Source of the DNA: JACNKJ01 sp964440095
GTDB lineage: Bacteria > Krumholzibacteriota > Krumholzibacteriia > JACNKJ01
Assembly (NCBI GenBank): GCA_964440095.1
Contig: CAYTPZ010000025.1
Location: forward strand, 1-29,291
Length of the DNA: 29,291 nt
Direction: 5' to 3'
Below the pieces are notes generated by a model that saw only the letters and a program-made list of their open reading frames with translations, ran no database searches and had not been told where the DNA came from. This document shows, piece after piece, positions 23,974 through 29,291 of this stretch. The position numbers and the translations under genes are program-made. Positions within the stretch are counted from its first letter, which is position 1; each line of letters starts with the position of its first letter.

Positions 23974-24117
23974 ATGTCTACCAATCTGAAAGTAAGTGAT
24001 AAACGCATACGCGCATTTGAAGCCGAGCACTACGAGGGTATGGCCGAACTGGATCGTGCGCTCTATCCGGATCATGCTTCCAGTGTTTCCGAGATGCGCT
24101 TTAGCGATGAGCACTAG
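23974..24117 (+). pseudogene. N-terminal part of GNAT unit 1, ended by an amber codon
   Basis: ATG 23974 with GAGGGAG upstream begins a 47-residue peptide, MSTNLKVSDKRIRAFEAEHY through FSDEH, that aligns with the start of the second GNAT unit (IRLPSENDYQAIVEIHNALFP). A TAG at 24115-24117 stops it, and the same frame then continues without further stop (DPKVTWRRWVWLEDD) into the remaining GNAT domain. One C-to-T change (CAG to TAG) would explain it. Confidence 0.75.
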
Positions 24118-24168
24118 GATCCCAAGGTTACCTGGCGTCGCTGGGTTTGGCTGGAGGATGATTGCATT

Positions 24169-25950
24169 GTGGCGGGGGCTGATTTCAGCCAAGAGGCTTA
24201 CTCATTCCACCCGCAGCGCTTCTGGGTGCAGGTGGAGGTACATCCGGATTTCCAGAAACGGGGAATCGGAACAACTCTGTGGGAGCACCTCCAGCGGGAG
24301 CTTGAGCCTTTCGATCCCATCAAGCTCCAGACGGAGACCGGTGAGATTCATCCTGCGGGAATCGAGTTCGCGGCGAAGCATGGATTCGAGAAGGAGATCG
24401 AGGAAATCGAATCTCGTTTGGATCTAACGAGCTTCGAGCCGGGAGAGTTCGGCGACAGCGTTCAAAAGACCATGGAGCAGGGAATCGTGTTTCGATCGCA
24501 CGGAGAGCTTTCGCATCGAGAAGATCATATGCACAAGCTCTACGACCTGGTTACGACCATCGAAGTGGACGTGCCCTGGCCCGATCCCTACACCAAGCCG
24601 GACTACGAAGTCTGGTCGAGACGCATGCTCGCAAATCCAAACCTGTTGCCCGAGGGCTACGTGATCGCCCTGGACGGCGAGGGCTACATAGGCATGAGCA
24701 ATCTCTGGAACTCGGAGGCCATCCCCGACCTGTGGACAGGCCTCACCGGAGTGCTGCGCGAGTATCGCGGACGCGGCATCGCCACGTCGCTCAAGGTCGT
24801 CGCCTTGGAGTGGGCCAAGGGGGCCGGCATCCTGGGAACGAGAACCTGGAACGCCCAGCAGAACGCGGGAATGCGCGGGATCAACGAGCGGCTGGGGTTT
24901 GAAATTCTGCCTGCTTGGTTCACGTGCGCGAAGATCATCAAGGAGGAAGAGACAATGAAGGATGCTGCGACGAAAATACGGCTCCCTAGCGAGAACGATT
25001 ACCAGGCGATCGTAGAAATCCATAATGCCCTCTTCCCGGAATTTCCGGAGACGGCCGAGGAGATCGCGCATTCGGACAAGCAGCGCATCAAGGACATGAA
25101 AGATCCCGTTCAGCCCATCAAGTGGAAGCGCTTCGTTTGGGAGGAGGACGGCAAGGTCATGGCTTTCGGTAGCTATGGGCAAAGCTCTTTCATGTTCCAT
25201 CCTCGGAAGTTCGAGGTTTGGGCGGCTGTGCATCCGGATTTCCAAAACCGAGGAATAGGAGGGAAGCTCTTCGCTCATCTGATCGACGAAGTGATGCCTT
25301 TTGATCCCATCAAGCTGAGTTCATGGACCTGCCCGGAGAAGGTGCCGACAACGGTACCCTTCCTTGAAAAACGCGGATTCGTGGGAGGTATGAAGGTTTG
25401 GGATTCCAAACTCACGCTCACTGATTGGGATCCCACGCCTTTCCTGGGCGCGGTGACGCGCGTGGAAGAGCAGGGCATCCGCATGATGAACATGCTTGAG
25501 CTGCGCGAGATGTGGCCCGATTGGGACCGGCGCATCTACGAGATGGAGCAGGGAATCTGGAAGGATATTCCACTTCCCGATCCGCACACGGACCCTGGTT
25601 TCGAATGGTTCAAGCGGCACGTACTAGAGTCGCCGAACCTGTATCCCGAAGCCGCTTGGTTCGCCGTGGATGAGGACATGCCCGTGGGCTTGAGCGCTTT
25701 GTGGAAGCAGAAGGCCGGCAATCATCTGGCCACGGCGCTTACGGGAACTTCGTGTACGCATCGTCGCCGCGGCATCGCCATGGGCCTTAAAGTGAAAGCG
25801 CTCAGCTTTGCCAAGAGCCAGGGGCATCCCTGGGTTATGACCGACAACGAAGAAAACAACGTCGGTATGATCTGCATCAACAAAGTTCTCGGCTTCCAGG
25901 ATTACCCATCCTGGATGGGCTTCGACAAGGTTCTCAAGGAGGAGGCATGA
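24169..25950 (+). CDS. Tandem fused double-GNAT acetyltransferase (two units)
   Basis: The open frame carries two homologous units of about 325 residues, each with two GNAT (Gcn5-related acetyl-CoA-dependent N-acetyltransferase) domains. Acetyl-CoA loops are VHPDFQKRGIGTTLW, VLREYRGRGIATSLKV, VHPDFQNRGIGGKLF and THRRRGIAMGLKV. Unit 1 lacks its first residues because of the amber codon at 24115; the frame begins again at a GTG (24169) without a ribosome site. Unit 2 starts at ATG 24955 (residue 263 of this frame) and has its own AGGAGG, so it may be made separately. The units join as KIIKEEE-T-MKDA, as if the stop between duplicated genes was lost. Each unit ends in K(I/V)(I/L)KEE. The last codon overlaps the C45 gene (ATGA). 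The substrate is unknown; double-GNAT proteins include mycothiol synthase. Confidence 0.85.
   Translation: MAGADFSQEAYSFHPQRFWVQVEVHPDFQKRGIGTTLWEHLQRELEPFDPIKLQTETGEIHPAGIEFAAKHGFEKEIEEIESRLDLTSFEPGEFGDSVQKTMEQGIVFRSHGELSHREDHMHKLYDLVTTIEVDVPWPDPYTKPDYEVWSRRMLANPNLLPEGYVIALDGEGYIGMSNLWNSEAIPDLWTGLTGVLREYRGRGIATSLKVVALEWAKGAGILGTRTWNAQQNAGMRGINERLGFEILPAWFTCAKIIKEEETMKDAATKIRLPSENDYQAIVEIHNALFPEFPETAEEIAHSDKQRIKDMKDPVQPIKWKRFVWEEDGKVMAFGSYGQSSFMFHPRKFEVWAAVHPDFQNRGIGGKLFAHLIDEVMPFDPIKLSSWTCPEKVPTTVPFLEKRGFVGGMKVWDSKLTLTDWDPTPFLGAVTRVEEQGIRMMNMLELREMWPDWDRRIYEMEQGIWKDIPLPDPHTDPGFEWFKRHVLESPNLYPEAAWFAVDEDMPVGLSALWKQKAGNHLATALTGTSCTHRRRGIAMGLKVKALSFAKSQGHPWVMTDNEENNVGMICINKVLGFQDYPSWMGFDKVLKEEA
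24941..24957 (+). promoter_or_regulatory. Ribosome site and internal start of GNAT unit 2
   Basis: AGGAGG at 24941-24946 lies eight bases before ATG 24955, inside the continuous frame. The AAGGAGGAAGAG bases also encode KEEE, the C-terminus of unit 1. This would allow unit 2 to be translated even if unit 1 is dead. Confidence 0.55.
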
Positions 25951-27035
25951 GTTTTCCCCTTGTCGACCTGTTCGGCAACGAACGCCTGCAAGGGCGTGGC
26001 CACGGTGAGGCTCTGCGCGATCGTGCGCGGCAGAATCGCGATGTCTACTTCGAGCGTTTTGAGACGGACGCGGGCGTGGCGCGGGAGGATGCTCTCTCCC
26101 GCGCTCGCGCTCATCTTGCGGTCATGCGTGATTCCAGTCCCACCTATGTGGCGGGCATGGAGGGCATCGCCGAGGGTGCGCACATGTCGCTTGAGGAAGT
26201 GGTGGCGCTCAATGTGCGTTATGAAATCCTCTATGACGGTGTGGGTAAACGCATGATGGCCGAAGCCAAGCGCGACGGTTGCACGGGCTTCGTGCTCATG
26301 CCCGAAGTGGTGAAGAGCGGGCGTCTGCTCTCGGGCCAAAATTGGGATTGGATTCCCGAGGTGCAGGGCGCCGTGCTTCGCGTTAAGCGCGAGGGCGCGC
26401 CGGATCTGCTTGGATTCACCGAAGCGGGTATCTTCGGTGTGAAGCTGGGCCTGAACGCGGCGGCCGTCAGCCTGACCGTGAACGGAATGCTCACGGTGGA
26501 CGATGACGGCGGGCGCCCCGAGCGTCCCTTTCATCTGCGCTGTCACGATGCATTGCGTGCGCGCAGTCTCGACGAAGCTCGCAGTGCAGTGGCGGGAACG
26601 CCTCGCGCCTGCGCGGTGAATTTCCTGCTCTCGGCCTTGCCCAATGAGGTCGCCGACATGGAGCTTGGTCCGAAAACTCATCGCGAACTCTCGGCCGAGG
26701 ACGGCGTGCTCGTCCATGCAAATCACTTCGTGGACCAGATCGCTGCGGGTGTGGAAGAACCGTCCAATCCCCGTCGGCATCTCAGCGAGCATCGCCATGC
26801 GCGGCTGGAGGAAATTCTTCGCACTGCGGCGCCGCTGAATCGTGAGACGCTAATGGAGTTGCTGCGGGATCATGACGGGCACCCCAACTCGGTTTGTCGC
26901 CATCCCGACGCGGAGCTGCCCGAGGAGCAGCGCGTGCACACGGTTTGTGGAGCCATCATGGAGCCGGGTTCGGGCAGCCTATGGATTACCGATGGGCCGC
27001 CTTGTGAGGCGGGGTTCGAGGAGTTCAGGCTCTAG
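25947..27035 (+). CDS. C45-family Ntn hydrolase (acyl-CoA:6-APA acyltransferase-like)
   Basis: A 362-residue member of the C45 (penicillin acyltransferase, AAT) Ntn-hydrolase family, which self-cleaves before a Cys that becomes the N-terminal nucleophile. The cleavage motif is RDGCTGF with Cys112, preceded by a long alpha-type prosegment (VRYEILYDGVGK) and followed by GQNWDW, GFTEAGIFGVKLGLNAAAVSLTVN (the family oxyanion region) and VLVHANHF. Family members transfer or hydrolyse acyl groups on amides such as penicillins, N-acyl amino acids or peptides; the substrate here is unknown. No signal peptide. The ATG overlaps the GNAT stop (ATGA), so the two act as an operon, a plausible acyl-transfer pair. 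Its TAG stop shares CTAG with the convergent selenoprotein gene. Confidence 0.88.
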   Translation: MSFPLVDLFGNERLQGRGHGEALRDRARQNRDVYFERFETDAGVAREDALSRARAHLAVMRDSSPTYVAGMEGIAEGAHMSLEEVVALNVRYEILYDGVGKRMMAEAKRDGCTGFVLMPEVVKSGRLLSGQNWDWIPEVQGAVLRVKREGAPDLLGFTEAGIFGVKLGLNAAAVSLTVNGMLTVDDDGGRPERPFHLRCHDALRARSLDEARSAVAGTPRACAVNFLLSALPNEVADMELGPKTHRELSAEDGVLVHANHFVDQIAAGVEEPSNPRRHLSEHRHARLEEILRTAAPLNRETLMELLRDHDGHPNSVCRHPDAELPEEQRVHTVCGAIMEPGSGSLWITDGPPCEAGFEEFRL

Positions 27036-29152
27036 CGGAGCAGCACCAACTTCACCGGCTTGGCCGCTTCGGAAATTCGCGCGAAGTAAATACCCGAGGG
27101 TAGTTCACGGCCTGCGTTGTTGCGGCCATCCCAGCTCAGGCTGCCACTGCCGCGAACGCTGAAACTGCGCAGACGGCGACCTTGCAGGTCGTAGATGGAG
27201 AGTTCGCTATCCATGTTTTCAGGTAGCGCGTACTCCAATGTTACCTTGGGGTTGAAAGGGTTCGGCCAAGCGGAAAGCCGCGCGGACGGAGCAGGCTCCA
27301 CCGCATCGGTTCCACCAAGCAATTCATAGATCTTGGCAATGGCCATCTGCGGTTGATGCCCGAAATAGGGAAGCGCAACGAAACCATCCTGGTCGATGAT
27401 GAAACCGCGGCCAAAGGGTAGGTGCGTGTTGGGTTGCCCGTATATGTTTCCGGCCACGGAGCCGGTGGCGTCCCATAGCAGGCCGCCGCGCAGGTAGTAG
27501 TTATCCCAGAAAATCTGCACCCAGTCGCCGGTCTCTCCGTGAGAACCACCCTGCTCAAATACCGCGGTGACCACGTTGGGGTTGTCCTCGAATTCCTTGA
27601 CGATGGTATTCTGCATGTCCGCGACCGCGGGCGTGCAGGCGGGTCACCATGTGCCGAAGACTTGGAACCAGACCACCTTCCCCAAATGATCTGTCAGTGT
27701 GAAGTCCTCGCCTTCCATTTCGCCCGTGTCGGGATTCACGGTAAACAGGGGTAAGGTGAAGTTGATTGATTCTTCGCCGGGATCCAGGTAATCGGTCTCG
27801 CCAAAAACTTGAATGGGTAGGGGCGATTCGTCGGGATCGTTGGAGTAGAAAAGTACGGTGCCCTCCCCCGGTGCCGGCGAGCCGGCATAGGAAACGTCGA
27901 AGGACACACTTTCTCCCGGCTCCAAAGTTCCGCCCGCATAATCGGCCACGAAGGAAAACGGTGAAGTTGCGACCGAACTGATCACCAGGGTCTGCGCACC
28001 GGCATTGCTCAGCGTCACCGTCTCGCTACCGCCGACGGGGGCGAAACGAATGCGCTGGTGGTCGCACTGAATGTCGGGTTGGTTACCTTGGGCGAATTCT
28101 TTGAGTTGGTAGACATCCAGGTAGTCCCAGTTGGCGCAGAGAAGACGATCGCCGGAGGCCGCTGTGACGTTTGAAGTGAGGCGCAATTCGGCGTTCGGTC
28201 CGCGGCGATGGGCCGTCTCTTCAGCGACCACTTCGATAGTGGGGTCTAGGTCGAGCACGACCACTCCGCCCGTGACACCCACGGCAAGATAGTCGCCGAT
28301 CCATGCGAGGGATTCCGCGCAGCCATCCAATGGAATAACTCTCCGGGCTGCAGGATCGCCACCTGCGTAGATACCCAAACCTTCACCGCCCAGGGTCATG
28401 TAGATATCACCAGCCCGGAAACTTATTTCCTCGGCAGTGCCGATGGCGCTGTCCAAGTTTTCACCGTCAAGGTGGTAGGGAAGTTCGGGGTCGGAGATGT
28501 TCACGCGTTTCAATCCGCCGGGACCATCGGCCACGTAGGCAACGTCACCTTCCACCTGAACGGCGAAGGTGTCGTCGAAACCGAACTCCAAGGCCGATAC
28601 AAAAACCGGCAGCTCCGGATTGTCGAGTGAGAAGATGCGCAAGCCGTGGCGGTGGGCGGTCACGTAGAGAAAGCCGCCCGCCACGCACATCTTTTCGAAG
28701 AGCAAGCCCTCTTCGGAAATTATGCCCACAAGTTGAAGCTCGTCACCCACCAGACGAACCACCGCAAACCCCATACTCATGGCTGCACCCTGTCGATGAA
28801 GGTTCACGTAGTAAACATCGCCACCACCGTCGTAGATGTCACGTGCGTTTAGCTGGGTTAATTGGTGGATGGGATCGTGCTCGCCGCCTAGGGGAAGGCC
28901 GTCCAGATCGATGAGCGACAGTCCGCGATTGGTGCAAACGATGGCACGCCCGCTGGAAACCTCGATGGAGCTCATAATGTGATCCGGCACGCCCGGTTGA
29001 TGATCGTAGCGATAGAGATAATCGAGCAGGAGAGGATCGGCCAAAGCTCCCAAAGATAAAAGCAGTAGGAAAAGCGGCACGAGAACCATTCGAACCATTT
29101 TGGAAGGGCGAGGACCACGGCTTGAACGCATAGGCGCGGTGTTTGGCATCAT
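27032..29152 (-). CDS. Predicted selenoprotein: beta-propeller, Ig, UxxC thioredoxin domain, sorting tail
   Basis: Two open frames (27644-29152 and 27032-27616) are in phase and separated by one UGA (27646-27644) plus nine codons. Read through with UGA as selenocysteine they form 706 residues. Order: signal peptide to about 38 (VLVPLFLLLLSLGALA); LVIVD-like beta-propeller about 45-350 (GGLKRVNISDPELPYHLDG); choice-of-anchor-D-like Ig domain about 358-450 (FAPVGGSETVTLSNAG); thioredoxin-like domain about 465-613 with FGTW-U503-PAC506 and GFIIDQDGFVALPYFG; FlgD-like / type-A sorting tail 624-706 (WPNPFNPKV, SGIYFARI). Redox proteins of this fold normally have WCxxC, so U503 replaces the first Cys. 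AGGAG precedes ATG 29152 (or ATG 29149). The cis-Pro of typical TlpA domains is not obvious (FGRGFIID). The alternative, a nonsense mutation, is less likely given the placement and hairpin. Confidence 0.85.
27611..27646 (-). promoter_or_regulatory. Candidate bacterial SECIS element
   Basis: Counting U of the UGA as +1 on the mRNA, CUGCA (+9 to +13) pairs with UGCAG (+32 to +36), and CCGC (+17 to +20) pairs with GCGG (+25 to +28) around the loop GGUC (+21 to +24). The E. coli fdhF SECIS has loop GGUC at +22 to +25, where the G and U contact SelB. Structure was paired by eye. Confidence 0.72.
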
Positions 29153-29179
29153 AGGCTCCTGGAAATGTCAGTTTTCACT

Positions 29180-29188
29180 AGTATAACA
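29180..29188 (-). promoter_or_regulatory. Extended -10 promoter for the selenoprotein gene
   Basis: On the minus strand TGT-TATACT (29188-29180) is an extended -10 element, five of six to TATAAT, about 28 bases before the start codon. No good -35 box is seen at the usual spacing. The rest of 29189-29291 shows nothing recognisable. Confidence 0.5.
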
Positions 29189-29291
29189 GAAAAGGCGCTT
29201 CCGGGTTTCGTGTGGGCCGCAGACTCAGCTCCTCTTTCCTAGCCGCGCTGCAGCCCAAGCCCGGCCTTAACAGCAAGCGAGTCGCTTCACT

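Noticed and set aside
24115..24117. Amber codon as pyrrolysine
   Set aside because: The site is not in a methyltransferase, no pyl genes are in view, and a single C-to-T nonsense change is simpler.
25902..26798. 298-codon minus-strand ORF opposite the C45 gene
   Set aside because: It is antisense to a clear Ntn-hydrolase and lacks a domain or ribosome site.
27032..27616. The downstream half of the selenoprotein as a separate gene
   Set aside because: Its first Met lies inside the redox helix ten codons after the UGA, without a ribosome site, and the frame is continuous with the upstream ORF.

Overview
The window is a gene-dense chromosomal stretch (about 27 genes and fragments on both strands) from a GC-rich, Gram-negative-looking bacterium. 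Canonical AGGAGG-type ribosome sites precede most starts. There are many secreted or lipid-anchored proteins, several TPR proteins, and one secreted protein ends in an 'NPFNP ... SGIYFARI' FlgD-like / type-A sorting tail. That tail is typical of the FCB side of the bacterial tree (for example Krumholzibacteria, Eisenbacteria or Latescibacteria-like lineages). This placement is inference; no rRNA or other phylogenetic marker is present. No CRISPR array, tRNA, prophage or intact insertion sequence was seen.

Layout. 81-2957: HAD phosphatase, guaB and a CoA-binding protein, all on the minus strand, with guaB and the HAD gene overlapping by one base. 3116-3708: an AT-rich small secreted protein with its own strong promoter. 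3738-4270: a scar holding pieces of two transposases and the first codons of a second CoA-binding gene. 4239-4814: two related heptanucleotide repeats flanking a thioesterase gene. 4847-7993: a large membrane protein with a spermidine-synthase-like domain and TPRs. 7990-12530: a Cys-rich membrane protein, an M15 peptidase, a sirtuin, a TPR protein, a YgjP-like metallopeptidase and a secreted protein of unknown function. 12561-15263: a small secreted protein with a clear terminator, then a lipid kinase and a chorismate mutase-prephenate dehydrogenase as an operon. 15353-15482: a structured RNA candidate ending in an intrinsic terminator. 15534-18276: a TPR protein and acetoacetyl-CoA synthetase. 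18289-20765: a YbdG-like MscS channel and a glycosyltransferase. 20872-23755: an epimerase stub, a thioredoxin, RmuC and an acetolactate-decarboxylase-like lipoprotein. 23974-27035: a tandemly duplicated double-GNAT gene plus a C45 Ntn-hydrolase. 27032-29152: a long secreted redox protein.

The strongest discovery is that last gene. Its thioredoxin-like active site reads Trp-UGA-Pro-Ala-Cys, where UGA stands exactly at the first Cys of a CxxC motif, and the same frame continues for 203 more residues into the rest of the redox domain and the sorting tail. Immediately after the UGA the mRNA can fold into a hairpin with a GGUC apical loop at +21 to +24, very close to the E. coli fdhF SECIS (GGUC at +22 to +25). 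I read it as one 706-residue selenoprotein: signal peptide, LVIVD-like beta-propeller, choice-of-anchor-D-like Ig domain, UxxC redoxin domain and FlgD-like tail.

Other points worth following: an amber codon and a stop-loss fusion in the GNAT pair, the structured RNA, 12-base direct repeats over a promoter, and four convergent gene pairs whose stop codons overlap by exactly four bases (CTAG or CTAA).
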